Below are positions 29,138-39,179 of a stretch of 64,000 nt of DNA, piece by piece. The notes below the pieces were generated by a model. The model was given only the letters and a program-made list of their open reading frames with translations, did no database searches and was not told the origin of the DNA. Numbering within the stretch: the stretch's first letter is position 1; every line of letters starts with the position of its first letter. This DNA comes from Psychrobacillus glaciei (GTDB lineage Bacteria > Bacillota > Bacilli > Bacillales_A > Planococcaceae). Made by a program: the position numbers and the translations under genes. The stretch spans positions 1,116,001-1,180,000 of the forward strand of contig NZ_CP031223.1 of the NCBI RefSeq assembly GCF_008973485.1, in the 5' to 3' direction.

Positions 29138-30199
29138 ATGGAGAAAATATTAGAAGTTAAAGACCTAGAGCTTTCCTTCCACACTTTTGCAGGAGAAGTT
29201 AAAGCGATCCGTGGCGTTAATTTCGATTTATTAAAAGGTGAAACACTTGCAATTGTAGGAGAGTCTGGTTCTGGTAAGTCAGTTACTACTAAGGCGATTA
29301 TGCGTTTATTGCCTGAACATAGTTCTGAATTTAAAGAAGGTCATATTTTATTTAATGGGAAAGATCTAACAAAACTATCGGATAAAGAAATGCAAAAGAT
29401 ACGTGGGAAAGATATTTCAATGATTTTCCAAGATCCAATGACCTCTTTAAATCCGACAATGCCAATAGGCAAGCAAATTATGGAGCCTATTTTAAAACAT
29501 CAAAAAGTTAGTAAATCCGAGGCTCGTAAAATTTCAATTGATTTATTACGTTTAGTTGGTATGCCAAAACCGGAAGCTCGGATTAAACAATATCCACATC
29601 AGTTTTCTGGTGGTCAACGTCAACGTATTGTTATAGCGATAGCACTTGCATGTAATCCACAAATTTTAATTGCGGATGAACCTACAACTGCTCTTGATGT
29701 AACGATTCAAGCACAAATTCTAGAGCTTATGAAAGATTTGCAGAAAAAAATTGATACGTCCATTATCTTTATTACGCATGATTTAGGTGTTGTAGCAAAC
29801 GTAGCTGATCGCGTAGCAGTTATGTACGGTGGAAGAATTGTAGAAGTTGGTACGGTGGATGAAATTTTTTATAATCCACAACATCCATATACATGGGGAT
29901 TACTCAGCTCCATGCCTTCATTAGATGTAGAAGAGAAACTATATGCAATTCCTGGTACTCCTCCGGATTTATTATCACCACCAAAAGGGGATGCATTTGC
30001 CCTACGTAGTGAGTATGCAATGAAAATTGATATGGAAGAAGCACCGCCATTTTTTAAAGTAAGTGATACACACTATGCGGCAACTTGGTTATTACATCCC
30101 GATGCACCTCAAGTAGAGCCTCCAATTTCTATTATTGAACGTATGAAGAAGTTTCCAGGTAGCCGTTATTATGAAGGAACTGAAGGAGGAGCTTACTAA
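29138..30199 (+). CDS. oppD: Oligopeptide transporter ATPase OppD
   Basis: This 353-residue ATPase has Walker [14 protein letters not shown]-loop [12 protein letters not shown], signature [16 protein letters not shown], Walker [13 protein letters not shown] and [11 protein letters not shown]. The C-terminal peptide-transporter extension ends in [20 protein letters not shown], which is the B. subtilis OppD form, lacking the cysteine cluster of many homologues. AAAGGAGG precedes the ATG. The stop overlaps the oppF start. Confidence 0.95.
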   Translation: MEKILEVKDLELSFHTFAGEVKAIRGVNFDLLKGETLAIVGESGSGKSVTTKAIMRLLPEHSSEFKEGHILFNGKDLTKLSDKEMQKIRGKDISMIFQDPMTSLNPTMPIGKQIMEPILKHQKVSKSEARKISIDLLRLVGMPKPEARIKQYPHQFSGGQRQRIVIAIALACNPQILIADEPTTALDVTIQAQILELMKDLQKKIDTSIIFITHDLGVVANVADRVAVMYGGRIVEVGTVDEIFYNPQHPYTWGLLSSMPSLDVEEKLYAIPGTPPDLLSPPKGDAFALRSEYAMKIDMEEAPPFFKVSDTHYAATWLLHPDAPQVEPPISIIERMKKFPGSRYYEGTEGGAY

Positions 30200-31140
30200 T
30201 GGCTGAAAAATTACTAGAAATTAAAAATTTAAAGCAATATTTTAATCCAGGTAAGCCAAATGAAGTTCGCGCAGTGGATGATGTAAGCTTCGATATTTTT
30301 AAAGGTGAAACTTTAGGACTTGTTGGAGAATCTGGTTGTGGAAAATCAACAACTGGACGCACAATTATACGTCTATATGACGCTACTGATGGCGAAGTAA
30401 TTTACGATGGCGTTAATGTACATGATAAAAAAACTAAAAAAGATTTAAAAATATTTAATCGCAAAATGCAAATGATTTTCCAAGATCCATACGCTTCACT
30501 TAATCCACGTATGAAAGTTTTGGATATCATTGCAGAAGGTTTAGATATTCATGGGCTTGTAAAAAATCCAACAGAGCGTACAAAGCGTGTAGAAGAGCTT
30601 CTAGAGACGGTTGGTTTAAACAAGGAACATGCTAACCGATATGCGCATGAATTTTCTGGTGGTCAACGCCAACGTTTAGGTATTGCAAGAGCACTTGCGG
30701 TAAATCCTGAATTTATCATTGCGGATGAGCCGATTTCTGCATTAGACGTGTCGATTCAAGCACAGGTTGTAAACTTATTAAAAGAATTACAAAAGGAAAA
30801 AGGATTAACTTATTTATTCATTGCGCATGATTTATCCATGGTAAAATATATCTCTGACCGTATAGGTGTTATGTATTTTGGAAAATTGGTAGAACTTGCA
30901 CCGGCAGAGGATTTATACAATAATCCACTACATCCTTACACGCAGTCACTTTTGTCAGCGATTCCGCTTCCTGATCCAAATTATGAACGTACTCGTGTTC
31001 GTAAATCTTACGATCCAGCATCTCATAATTATCAAACAGGTGAAGAAATAGCAATGCGTGAAGTAACTCCAGGGCATTTTGTATATTGCTCAGAAAAAGA
31101 ATTTGAAACGATGAAGGCTATTTCACAGTCACGTCTTTAA
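30199..31140 (+). CDS. oppF: Oligopeptide transporter ATPase OppF
   Basis: This 313-residue ATPase has Walker [15 protein letters not shown]-loop [15 protein letters not shown], signature [16 protein letters not shown], Walker [15 protein letters not shown] and [11 protein letters not shown]. It is the last gene of the opp operon. In relatives the Opp system imports nutrient and signalling peptides (Phr, competence and sporulation cues). A strong terminator follows. Confidence 0.95.
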   Translation: MAEKLLEIKNLKQYFNPGKPNEVRAVDDVSFDIFKGETLGLVGESGCGKSTTGRTIIRLYDATDGEVIYDGVNVHDKKTKKDLKIFNRKMQMIFQDPYASLNPRMKVLDIIAEGLDIHGLVKNPTERTKRVEELLETVGLNKEHANRYAHEFSGGQRQRLGIARALAVNPEFIIADEPISALDVSIQAQVVNLLKELQKEKGLTYLFIAHDLSMVKYISDRIGVMYFGKLVELAPAEDLYNNPLHPYTQSLLSAIPLPDPNYERTRVRKSYDPASHNYQTGEEIAMREVTPGHFVYCSEKEFETMKAISQSRL

Positions 31141-31150
31141 CAAATAGTAA

Positions 31151-31192
31151 GAAAAAAACGGTCATTCTTAATTGAATGATCGTTTTTTTTTA
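31151..31192 (+). terminator. Terminator of the opp operon
   Basis: The stem AAAAAACGGTCATTC / GAATGATCGTTTTTT ends in a long T-run. Confidence 0.92.
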
Positions 31193-31207
31193 GAAAGCAA
31201 TATAAAT

Positions 31208-31505
31208 TTTGCGACGAGTAACCGTAGGAGCAGATGTTTAGTCCAAAGCAATGGGGGTATAGTGAAGACAAGAAGCACTTAAAGTGCACTTCACTTTTCA
31301 ATTAAAGTGCGTACTAATCTGATACCACTGAGATTTCCGCTGCAGGACGGACGCTTTCCGCGGGATGAGCGATGAGCTACTACCGTCGCATTTGCGTCGT
31401 TTTATGAAGGCTCACTTGTCTCAGTCATCCCGTGCTAGAGTAGCCGCCATTTCGATGCAATCCTCGGGGCTTGCTATCTATTCAGTTACGTCTCACTACG
31501 GCAAC
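31208..31505 (+). repeat. Dispersed intergenic repeat, fragment R3
   Basis: This is a truncated copy downstream of oppF. It begins with a diverged 24-nt motif (GCGACGAGTAACCGTAGGAG) and the end of the hairpin module (ATGTTTAGTCCAAAGCA, then GAAGACAAGAAGCACTTAAA). The GC-rich module follows from about 31330 (CCGCTGCAGGACGGACGCTT ... CGCATTTGCGTCGTTTTATG ... TGTCTCAGTCATCCCGTGCT). The GC-rich module has no insertion here, so it shows the uninterrupted insertion site. The ORF across it is not a gene. Confidence 0.8.
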
Positions 31506-31635
31506 GGTATGTGCCATATATCAAAAAAGCGAAAGTACATTTCCTAAAACTAGAGCTATTAGTAGAAGTGCCCTTTCTTTTAAATGGAATAATTGATAAA
31601 ATGAAGAAGTATAGGGGAAAGGAAGGATTATTTAT

Positions 31636-32844
31636 ATGAGGAATACGATTAAATGGTTAGCTTCATTGAGTATATTTGCAACTTTATTAATTCCAACTTC
31701 TGTTTTTGCTGAAATGAATTTGTTTTCCAATAATTTCTCGACTAAAGAATTCAGTTTTGTGGCAATTGACAAGTCGCTCGTTTCTTCATCTAAATTATTT
31801 GTTTACGACTCTGGACTTTCTTTTGAGTATCCAGACGCGGTAAGAGGTGTATATGTAACTGGACATTCGGCGGGAGGTTCCAGGTTTAAAGATTTATTAA
31901 AATTGATGGACACATCAGAATTAAATGCAATGGTAATTGATATAAAAGATGATTTTGGAAACTTAACATATATACCAAACGAGGATTCTTCCTTAGCAAA
32001 GTATAATATTGGAAAACCATACATAAAAGACCCTCGTGCGATGCTTAAAGTCATGGAGGAAAAGAAAATCTATCCCATTGCGCGGATCGTTGTTTTTAAA
32101 GATACAGAACTGGCAGAAAGTAAACCGGAATTGTCATTTGTCGATGGGGATACGGTTTGGAAAAATAGACGAGGAGAGGCCTTTGTTAACCCATTTTTAC
32201 AAGAGGTATGGGATCATAACGTAGAAATAGCCATTGAGGCAGCAAAAATGGGCTTTAAAGAAATACAATTTGACTATGTTCGTTTCCCTGAAGGATTTGA
32301 AAAAAGAGAAGATACCCTTAAGTACTCGTTGGGGAAGTATGAGTCAACTGAGCTTGATCCGGTACAACGACGTGTGCAAGCAGTTACCGACTTTGTCGCC
32401 TATGCAAGAGAAAAATTAAAACCATATGGAGCACAAGTCTCAGTTGATATATTTGGATATTCTGCAACACTTCCAGAAGCACCAGGTATTGGGCAAAACT
32501 TTTCTAAAATCTCGGAAAATGTGGACGTCATTTCATCGATGATTTATCCAAGTCACTGGACATCGTATTTTGGTATTAAAAAACCAGATTTAGAACCATA
32601 CCGTTTAGTTCAAGAATATGCTAAAGTAGAAAATGCTAAATTAGCAGAGTTAGAAAATCCACCTGTTTCACGTCCGTGGATTCAAGATTTTACAGCTTCT
32701 TACTTGGGTGCTGGGAATTATCAAATATATGGAAAAGCGCAAGTAGAAGCACAAATTAAAGCTCTGAAAGAAGCAGGAATAAACGAATACTTACTGTGGA
32801 ATGCTGGAAATAGGTATACACCTGGTGTTGAATATACACCTTGA
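31636..32844 (+). CDS. Secreted putative glycoside hydrolase, DUF4015 family
   Basis: This 402-residue exported protein has a signal peptide (KWLASLSIFATLLIPTSVFA) and a GH-like barrel of the DUF4015 family. Motifs: VRGVYVTGHSAGG, MVIDIKDDFGNLTY, IARIVVFKD, QFDYVRFPEGF and SSMIYPSHW. The acidic residues of DIKDD and FDYVRFPE are candidate catalytic groups. A role in cell-wall or extracellular glycan turnover is an inference; the substrate is not known. GGAAAGGAAGG precedes the ATG. It is monocistronic and ends at a terminator. Confidence 0.87.
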   Translation: MRNTIKWLASLSIFATLLIPTSVFAEMNLFSNNFSTKEFSFVAIDKSLVSSSKLFVYDSGLSFEYPDAVRGVYVTGHSAGGSRFKDLLKLMDTSELNAMVIDIKDDFGNLTYIPNEDSSLAKYNIGKPYIKDPRAMLKVMEEKKIYPIARIVVFKDTELAESKPELSFVDGDTVWKNRRGEAFVNPFLQEVWDHNVEIAIEAAKMGFKEIQFDYVRFPEGFEKREDTLKYSLGKYESTELDPVQRRVQAVTDFVAYAREKLKPYGAQVSVDIFGYSATLPEAPGIGQNFSKISENVDVISSMIYPSHWTSYFGIKKPDLEPYRLVQEYAKVENAKLAELENPPVSRPWIQDFTASYLGAGNYQIYGKAQVEAQIKALKEAGINEYLLWNAGNRYTPGVEYTP

Positions 32845-32851
32845 ACTAAAG

Positions 32852-32894
32852 GAAAAAAGACATAAAAATAAAAATTTTATGTCTTTTTTTTTAT
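32852..32894 (+). terminator. Terminator after DUF4015 gene
   Basis: AAAAAAGACATAAAAA pairs with TTTTATGTCTTTTTTT. Confidence 0.85.
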
Positions 32895-33239
32895 TTTTAT
32901 GAAACTTTATTTCATGGAAAACGTATTATTTAATAGAACAGTCATTTTCAATTTGTATTCTTAATTGAGAATGTTATTAAATTTTTTGTAATAAGATGTT
33001 TAAAGTAGAAACGAGATGGGTATAAGATGAATAGATGAATTATTTAGCTTTTAAGTGCAAGTGTAGCTTATATTTTCTTCGAAATTGTGACAGAGTTCTT
33101 AAATAGTAAATTTTTTCTTCTAAACATATTTTAAATAACTAAAAATTGGTGTATACTTTAAAAGTAAAACATTACATTAAAATAATTATAATCTACTTTA
33201 TATAACACAATGACTATTTGAAAGGAAGTGTTTTTATTG
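32895..33239. other. Non-coding region upstream of spx
   Basis: This is AT-rich with no supported gene. A TATAAT at 33187-33192 is the best -10 candidate but lacks a convincing -35. B. subtilis spx is driven by several promoters, so regulatory content is likely but not resolved here. Confidence 0.4.
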
Positions 33240-33635
33240 ATGGTAACATTATTTACTTCACCTAGTTGTACTTCATGTAGAAAAGCAAAAGCGTGGTTGG
33301 AAGAGCATGATATTCCATATACAGAGCGTAACATTTTTTCTGAACCACTTAGTATAAGTGAAATAAAGGAAATTTTAAGAATGACCGAAGACGGGACAGA
33401 TGAAATTATATCTACTCGTTCTAAAATATTTCAAAAATTAAACGTCGATGTGGAAAGCCTTCCACTTCAACGACTATATGAGTTAATCCAAGAATATCCT
33501 GGATTATTACGTCGACCAATTATTTTAGATGAAAAACGCTTGCAAGTTGGGTATAACGAAGATGAAATACGTAGATTTTTGCCAAGAAAAGTTCGTGCCT
33601 ACCAGCTAATGGAAGCACAACGTCTTGTTAACTAG
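33240..33635 (+). CDS. spx: Transcriptional regulator Spx
   Basis: This 131-residue ArsC-fold regulator binds the RNA polymerase alpha C-terminal domain and switches transcription under disulphide stress. It has the redox CxxC in [27 protein letters not shown] with the conserved functional Arg, and [19 protein letters not shown]. The C-terminus is the part recognised by ClpXP. The start is ATG 33240 (MVTLFTS, as in homologues). It lies upstream of mecA, and its adaptor gene spxH is 5 kb away, the B. subtilis grouping. Confidence 0.97.
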   Translation: MVTLFTSPSCTSCRKAKAWLEEHDIPYTERNIFSEPLSISEIKEILRMTEDGTDEIISTRSKIFQKLNVDVESLPLQRLYELIQEYPGLLRRPIILDEKRLQVGYNEDEIRRFLPRKVRAYQLMEAQRLVN

Positions 33636-33645
33636 ATGCAAACTA

Positions 33646-33690
33646 AGCTGATTGTTTTTCAATGAAATTTGAAAAACAATCAGCTCTTTT
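33646..33690 (+). terminator. Terminator after spx
   Basis: AGCTGATTGTTTTTCAA pairs with TTGAAAAACAATCAGCT and is followed by CTTTT. Confidence 0.9.
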
Positions 33691-33937
33691 AAAGGTGTTA
33701 AAATGTGTACCTTTTTTACGTGAAACGCATGATGGTCAAAGGCAATTGCCTAGATTTTATCTTGCGTTTTTTCATTTTTTACTTGCTTTATCATTCGAAC
33801 TTTCTTACAATTCATATAATCGCGTTATTAATATAAAAAGGTGAGCAGGATTCCTTTTCTTTTTTTGTTAAACAACATACAATAGTAGTAGACATTGCAA
33901 AAGGTGAGACGGTAAGAAGCGAAAGGAGATGTGTTAA

Positions 33938-34606
33938 ATGGATATCGAGCGTATCAATGATAACACTTTCAAAGTATACATTTCATACATCGACATTGAA
34001 GAAAGAGGCTTCAGCCGAGATGAAATTTGGTTTAACAAAGATAAGAGCGAGCAGCTTTTTTGGGAGATGATGGATGAGGTTCATGATGATGATCATTTTG
34101 AAGAGTTAGATGGTCCATTATGGATACAAGTTCATGCGATGGAAAAAGGTTTGGAAGTGATTGTTACCCGAACGGAAATGTCCAAAGGGAACGATCGATC
34201 AGAATCAAGTTTTGAAGTGGAAGACATTACAGGTAAAATTTTCAAAAATGGCGGTTCAAATTCTATAGATCCGCATGAGTTTGAGGATTTCCCTAGCTAT
34301 ATGGATGATTTAGACGAGTTGCCATCGGATTATACATTTGTTTTTGACAACTTTGATGATATCCTCCCATTGGCAAAAAAATTCGATAAAAAGAGTATAC
34401 AGTCATCGCTCTATCATTATGAGAATAAATATTATTTAAATATTTATTTCAATTTTGATATGAATGAAATTGTTACGATCTTAGATACTTTAAGCATAAT
34501 ATCAGAATTTGCTAACCGTACTAACAAGACAATTCATGTTATTCAAGAATACGGGAAAGAAATAATAGCAAACGATGTATTTAACGAACTTAACAAACAT
34601 TTTTAA
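33938..34606 (+). CDS. mecA: ClpC adaptor protein MecA
   Basis: This 222-residue adaptor both assembles ClpC hexamers and delivers substrates such as ComK. The N-terminal substrate domain begins MDIERINDNTFKVYISYIDI with ERGFSRDEIWFNK; an acidic linker follows (DPHEFEDFPSYMDDLDELPS); the C-terminal ClpC-binding domain includes TFVFDNFDDILPLAK and LYHYENKYYLNI. CGAAAGGAGATG lies upstream. Its neighbours are spx and coiA. A short terminator begins at the stop codon. Confidence 0.97.
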   Translation: MDIERINDNTFKVYISYIDIEERGFSRDEIWFNKDKSEQLFWEMMDEVHDDDHFEELDGPLWIQVHAMEKGLEVIVTRTEMSKGNDRSESSFEVEDITGKIFKNGGSNSIDPHEFEDFPSYMDDLDELPSDYTFVFDNFDDILPLAKKFDKKSIQSSLYHYENKYYLNIYFNFDMNEIVTILDTLSIISEFANRTNKTIHVIQEYGKEIIANDVFNELNKHF

Positions 34607-34637
34607 ACCTTCCTTAAAAAGAAGGTTTTTTTATTTT
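34605..34637 (+). terminator. Terminator after mecA
   Basis: AAACCTTC / GAAGGTTT with a following T-run. Confidence 0.8.
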
Positions 34638-34719
34638 GGAAAAAAATAATTTCTTTTTGTCTTTTCAACTAAATTCACTTGCATTTTAGACAGAAAATTC
34701 GTACATTTATAGAGAGGAG

Positions 34720-35874
34720 GTGTTTATAATCTTAACGGCAGTTACGAAGCATGGTCATCTTTTTATCCCTGCGAGGTATTCCACCGAACGACTTATGGAA
34801 ATAAAAAATAGTACGACTTTTCTATGTATACAATGCCAGGAAGAGGTTATTTTAAAAAATGGGATGATTAATATTCCACATTTTGCGCATAAAAGAAAAT
34901 CTGAATGTTCCTATTCATTTTCAGAAGGCGAAACGGAAGAACATCTTATTGGAAAACTTCAGCTGTACGATCTTTTTAAACGTCTTCACGTAAAAGCTCA
35001 ATTAGAGCCGTTCCTACCATCCATTAAACAGCGACCAGACATATTAATAAGTTGGAAAGAAACCATGTTTGCTATTGAATTTCAATGTAGTCAAATTTCA
35101 TCTTATGTTATAAATGAGCGCTCAAAAGGATATCGAGGTCAAACCATACTCCCAATATGGATTTTAAGAACACCACTTAGTCATGAGTTTCCCCCTCATG
35201 AGATAGGAATTATGAAATTATCTGCATTTAAGCAACAATTTTTCACCTCAAATCCCACATTTGGTCAAACAATTATCACTTATTGTCCACAAACAAAGTA
35301 TTTTCACTATATTTCTAATACCCAGCATATTCGTGCAAACACCTTCATTGTAAAGAGGAAAAAACTATCAGTAGACAATCAAACATGGCCATTTGCCCTT
35401 GTTAAACGTATTTCAAAAATAGAGTATGAAACATACTTAAAAATCTATCGTTCTCAACGTTTTAGGCATTTAGAAAATTTGTATTTCCATAATAAAAAAG
35501 GGATACAATCACCCTTCTTACAAGTATGTTATAGATGGCAAGTATATCCTAAAAAGCTTCCATCGTTTATTGGGATTCCAACTTCACATTCAAAGGCATT
35601 TCATGTTCATGCAGTTGAATGGCAAATACAGTTAATTGATTATTTGAATTCCATTAATGTTCCCATTCATCAAGTTACAGAGACTCATTGTGAATCATTT
35701 CTTTACGCTCGTTTAATTGGTCCGGTTGAAAGTGGTCCAAAGTTAAAAGCGGTACAAGCGTATATTCATCTTTTACAATCTTGTGTTATTAAGTCTGATT
35801 CGGTGGTATATTTGTCCAAAATGAACTTTTCTAAAATGAATGAGTTATTATATCGTGATTTTCTTGCAAATTGA
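34720..35874 (+). CDS. coiA: Competence protein CoiA
   Basis: This roughly 380-residue CoiA-family nuclease-like protein is needed for recombination of incoming DNA in competent cells. Seen: a zinc-binding-like CIQCQEEVILKNGMINIPHF AHK segment, the nuclease core KQRPDILISW with AIEFQCSQIS, and a later AYIHLLQSCVIKSD. The start is uncertain: the only canonical codon is GTG 34720, which overlaps a strong GAGGAGGTG, while the homologous-looking sequence (LTAVTKHGH) begins at ATC/TTA nine to twelve bases later. It lies between mecA and pepF as in B. subtilis. Confidence 0.88.
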   Translation: MFIILTAVTKHGHLFIPARYSTERLMEIKNSTTFLCIQCQEEVILKNGMINIPHFAHKRKSECSYSFSEGETEEHLIGKLQLYDLFKRLHVKAQLEPFLPSIKQRPDILISWKETMFAIEFQCSQISSYVINERSKGYRGQTILPIWILRTPLSHEFPPHEIGIMKLSAFKQQFFTSNPTFGQTIITYCPQTKYFHYISNTQHIRANTFIVKRKKLSVDNQTWPFALVKRISKIEYETYLKIYRSQRFRHLENLYFHNKKGIQSPFLQVCYRWQVYPKKLPSFIGIPTSHSKAFHVHAVEWQIQLIDYLNSINVPIHQVTETHCESFLYARLIGPVESGPKLKAVQAYIHLLQSCVIKSDSVVYLSKMNFSKMNELLYRDFLAN

Positions 35875-35936
35875 TTAGAAAATTGAGAAAATAGAAAGTG
35901 ATTCGAATTTCGAAGCAAATGGAAGGGGACCTTATT

Positions 35937-37757
35937 TTGACAACAGACACAAAGAACAAAATATTAACTAGAGAAGAAGTAGAGCAACATTTAACATGGA
36001 AATTAGAAGATATTTTCGCTTCTAATGATGTATGGGACAAAGAATTTAAGGAAGTATTAGAATTATCTCAAGAAGCTGCTTCTTTTAAAGGAACAGTCGA
36101 AAATGGTGCGGATGCTTTATTAGCTGTTTTAACATATCGAGATGAGCTAACTGGACGTTTACGTAAGCTATATTCATATGCCCATATGCGCCATGACCAA
36201 GATACTGCTAACAGCGTGTATCAGGCAATGGAGAGTCGTATTAAATCGCTATATGTGAAGGTTTCGACGGAATTATCTTTTCTTGTACCTGAAATACTCT
36301 CTGTGGATGAGGCTATCATTACTGGGTATTTAACGAAGAATGAAGGCTTAAAAGTATACAGTCAACTACTTGAAGAGATAAATAAAGAGCGTCCCCATGT
36401 TCTTTCACAAGAAAAGGAAGCATTGCTTGCACAGTTTTCGGAAATTGCAGGGGCATCTTCAGATACGTTCGGAAAGCTAAACAACGCAGACTTAGAATTT
36501 CCATTTATTAAAGACGAAGAAGGAAATGAAGTGCAAATGACGCACGGAAGATATTCTCGATTTTTAGAAAGTGAAGATCGTCGAGTACGCGAAGATGCAT
36601 TTAAAGCGGTGTATGATACCTATGGAAAGTTCCGTAATACGTTTGCATCCACTTTAACAGGAAACGTAAAAGGTGACAATTTAATCGCTAAAATTCGTAA
36701 CTATTCATCTGCTCGCGAAGCTGCGATGTCCAATAATCATATTCCAGAAAGTGTCTATGAAAATTTAGTAGAAACTATCAATAAAAACATTCATTTACTT
36801 CATAGATACGTAGGCTTACGTAAAAAAGTGTTAGGTCTTGAGGAGCTTCATATGTGGGATTTATTGACACCACTTGTTAAAGAAGTAGATATGGAATTTA
36901 CTTATGAACAAGCTTGTGAAATAATGCTTAACAGCTTTGAACCACTTGGTGAAGAATATATAGCAATTGTGAAAAAAGGGTTGGAAGATCGCTGGGTAGA
37001 TGTTGTGGAAACAAAAGGGAAGCGTTCAGGAGCATATTCATCGGGATCCTATGGAACAAACCCATATATTTTAATGAACTGGCAAAATAATATGGATAAT
37101 CTTTTCACACTTGCACATGAATTTGGCCATAGTCTTCATAGTTATTATACCCGTGAAAATCAACCTTATGTTTATGGGGATTATTCCATTTTCGTAGCAG
37201 AAGTAGCTTCAACTTGTAACGAAGCATTACTAAATGATTATTTATTAAAAACAATTGAAGATCCGAAAAAACGCATTTACTTATTAAATCATTGGTTGGA
37301 AGGTTTCAAGGGTACTATTTTCCGCCAAACTATGTTTGCAGAGTTCGAGCATATCATTCATCAACTTGATCAAGATGGGGAAGCCTTGACTTCAGATAAA
37401 TTAACAGAGGAATATTATAAGTTATGTAAAAAATACTTCGGTGATGAAGTTGTCATTGACGAGCAAATTGGATTAGAATGGGCAAGAATCCCGCATTTTT
37501 ATTACAATTACTATGTATATCAATATGCAACTGGCCTAAGTGCTGCAACCGCACTTAGCAATCAAATCCTAACAGAGGGTAAACCAGCAGTAGATCGTTA
37601 TATTAATGAGTTTTTAAAGGCTGGCTGCTCCGATTATCCTATTGAAGTACTGAAAAAAGCTGGTGTTGATATGAACACAGCTGCTCCAATTGAAGAAGCA
37701 TGTCGTGTCTTTGAAGAAAAACTAAATGAGCTGGAACAATTACTGTTAAGCGAATGA
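35937..37757 (+). CDS. pepF: Oligoendopeptidase F
   Basis: This 606-residue cytosolic zinc metallopeptidase (M3B) degrades short peptides. The catalytic motif LAHEFGHSLHSYY is intact, followed by the third zinc ligand region FVAEVASTCNEALL. TTG 35937 is chosen because AAGGGG lies eight bases before it and conserved sequence (TREEVEQHLTWKLEDIF) follows; upstream starts at 35898 and 35919 lack a ribosome site. It follows coiA and could process peptides imported by the app and opp systems. Confidence 0.94.
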   Translation: MTTDTKNKILTREEVEQHLTWKLEDIFASNDVWDKEFKEVLELSQEAASFKGTVENGADALLAVLTYRDELTGRLRKLYSYAHMRHDQDTANSVYQAMESRIKSLYVKVSTELSFLVPEILSVDEAIITGYLTKNEGLKVYSQLLEEINKERPHVLSQEKEALLAQFSEIAGASSDTFGKLNNADLEFPFIKDEEGNEVQMTHGRYSRFLESEDRRVREDAFKAVYDTYGKFRNTFASTLTGNVKGDNLIAKIRNYSSAREAAMSNNHIPESVYENLVETINKNIHLLHRYVGLRKKVLGLEELHMWDLLTPLVKEVDMEFTYEQACEIMLNSFEPLGEEYIAIVKKGLEDRWVDVVETKGKRSGAYSSGSYGTNPYILMNWQNNMDNLFTLAHEFGHSLHSYYTRENQPYVYGDYSIFVAEVASTCNEALLNDYLLKTIEDPKKRIYLLNHWLEGFKGTIFRQTMFAEFEHIIHQLDQDGEALTSDKLTEEYYKLCKKYFGDEVVIDEQIGLEWARIPHFYYNYYVYQYATGLSAATALSNQILTEGKPAVDRYINEFLKAGCSDYPIEVLKKAGVDMNTAAPIEEACRVFEEKLNELEQLLLSE

Positions 37758-37762
37758 TAACG

Positions 37763-37793
37763 AAGGTCTGGCATTTGCCAGACTTTTTCTAAT
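37763..37793 (+). terminator. Terminator after pepF
   Basis: AAGGTCTGGCA / TGCCAGACTTTTT. Confidence 0.85.
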
Positions 37794-37976
37794 GTTGGAG
37801 CAAAAGTAGTTATTAGAAGTTAGACGTCCTATGTATGACGATATTGTGAAATGAGTATCTAATATATTGTATTTGTTAAACAGGCATGTTAAAGTAAGAG
37901 TGTGAAATAAATCACAAGATAACATACACCCCTTTGTTTGAACGTGAACATTTCTCCCATCCCCTTTGTAAAAAAA

Positions 37977-38023
37977 GAAAATACCCTTTCCTCACTTGGA
38001 GGAAGGGGTATTTTCTTTTTTAA
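37977..38023. terminator. Orphan strong hairpin, terminator-like
   Basis: AGAAAATACCCTTTCCTC pairs with GAGGAAGGGGTATTTTCT, with an A-run upstream and a T-run downstream. No gene immediately upstream explains it. It directly abuts repeat R4 and replaces the left part of that repeat. Confidence 0.7.
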
Positions 38024-38260
38024 AGATAGGAAAGTATCTAATCTCTCCTTAAACAAGCCTTACGCAAGTTGTCTCTACATATTCCAAGAGGGCGACGGAC
38101 AAACATCCGCCATAAGATTACTGAAAAAAGTGGATCGTGAAGTGACGCAGTCACTTCACGATCCACAAAAAAAACACCGGTAATAGTGTAGCGATGATTC
38201 GTCCAAAGCACCCTGGGAATAGAGAAGACGAGAGCACTCCACAAGAATTCTCCTAGTAAA
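38024..38260 (+). repeat. Dispersed intergenic repeat, copy R4 (hairpin module only)
   Basis: This lies between the convergent pepF and spxH genes. It contains CTACATATTCCAAGAGGGCG, the long hairpin at 38130-38166 (arms GTGGATCGTGAAGTGAC and GTCACTTCACGATCCAC) and GATTCGTCCAAAGCACCCTG. The first hairpin and GC-rich module are missing; the orphan terminator stands in their place. Confidence 0.88.
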
Positions 38261-38325
38261 TATGTATTTGGTGTCGAACAGACATTTAATGTAAATAGAT
38301 TGTTGTTTTTTAATCTAGTAATAGA

Positions 38326-38367
38326 AAAGTAGCCTAATTTCTTGGAAATTAGGCTACTTTTCTTTAT
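38326..38367 (-). terminator. Terminator after spxH
   Basis: AGAAAAGTAGCCTAATTTC / GAAATTAGGCTACTTTTCT is a perfect inverted repeat at the spxH stop. Confidence 0.88.
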
Positions 38368-39179
38368 TTTAATCGCCATAGAATAGTGTCTTGTAGGACA
38401 ATTCTTTCTACTTCTTGAAGTAAAAGACGTTTTTTCAATTCACGTTCTGCCTGTTGTTCTGAAATATTATAATAGCAAGCTATTTCACTAGTAGTTAATG
38501 AATGAAAACGGTTAAATAATTTTTCTAGAGTTGGAGGTTGTTGTTTTTGTGGTTCTTCATAAAGCATTTCTTGTAAAATTTGAACATATATTTCATATGG
38601 ATAAATGCCGGATACTTTAATACCTTCGTCTTCAATATTTTCGTTAAAGAAAACGATACTTGGAAAAGAGGTTACTTGCATTTCGCTAGTTATGGATAAA
38701 TCATTTTGGAAAGAACGCGCACATTCCTTCGATTGGAAGTCAATCGTGAATTCATCAACATCAATATTGACTTCTTTCGCAAGATCTATAAGTACAGAAA
38801 AAGAGGTTACATTTTTTGTTTTCAAAAAAAGATGTTCTTGTATTTTATTGAAAAAACGAAGAGCAGCTCTTTTTCCCTGAAACTCTGCAGCTTTTACTGC
38901 AATAGAAGGCAGTACAGGATGTTCTAAATCGGAAAAGTCACACTTACTTTTTAAAATCTGTTCATTTTGCTTATTGCAAAATGAATTCAACTTATTTAGT
39001 TGCGTACTAAGTACAGTGCGAATGGTAAAATACTGTCCATACTCCACTTGCAATTTCCGAATGATTGGTTGCAAATCCCAGCAGGCTGAACAAAGAGGAT
39101 CAAGAAAAATATACATTTCAATTGGCTTGTTCAAGAAGGAAGGAGCAATTGTTTCAGACGGAATTTGAATTCTTGTCAC
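38364..39179 (-). CDS. spxH: ClpXP adaptor SpxH (YjbH), DsbA-like
   Basis: This 271-residue thioredoxin-fold protein of the DsbA family binds Spx and speeds its degradation by ClpXP. It has IFLDPLCSACWDLQPIIRKL with a CxxC, a helical insertion, and TSFPSIVFFNEN (cis-Pro loop), then a C-terminal winged-helix-like tail. GTG 39179 follows AGGAGG; the start overlaps the globin stop codon, so the pair is translationally coupled as in the B. subtilis yjbIH operon. Confidence 0.93.
   Translation of the reverse strand: MTRIQIPSETIAPSFLNKPIEMYIFLDPLCSACWDLQPIIRKLQVEYGQYFTIRTVLSTQLNKLNSFCNKQNEQILKSKCDFSDLEHPVLPSIAVKAAEFQGKRAALRFFNKIQEHLFLKTKNVTSFSVLIDLAKEVNIDVDEFTIDFQSKECARSFQNDLSITSEMQVTSFPSIVFFNENIEDEGIKVSGIYPYEIYVQILQEMLYEEPQKQQPPTLEKLFNRFHSLTTSEIACYYNISEQQAERELKKRLLLQEVERIVLQDTILWRLK

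Noticed and set aside
31365-31547. 60-codon frame before the DUF4015 gene
   Set aside because: It lies in the GC-rich module of repeat R3, not conserved as protein.
33662-33844. 60-codon frame after spx
   Set aside because: It begins inside the spx terminator hairpin and shows no ribosome site or recognisable protein feature.
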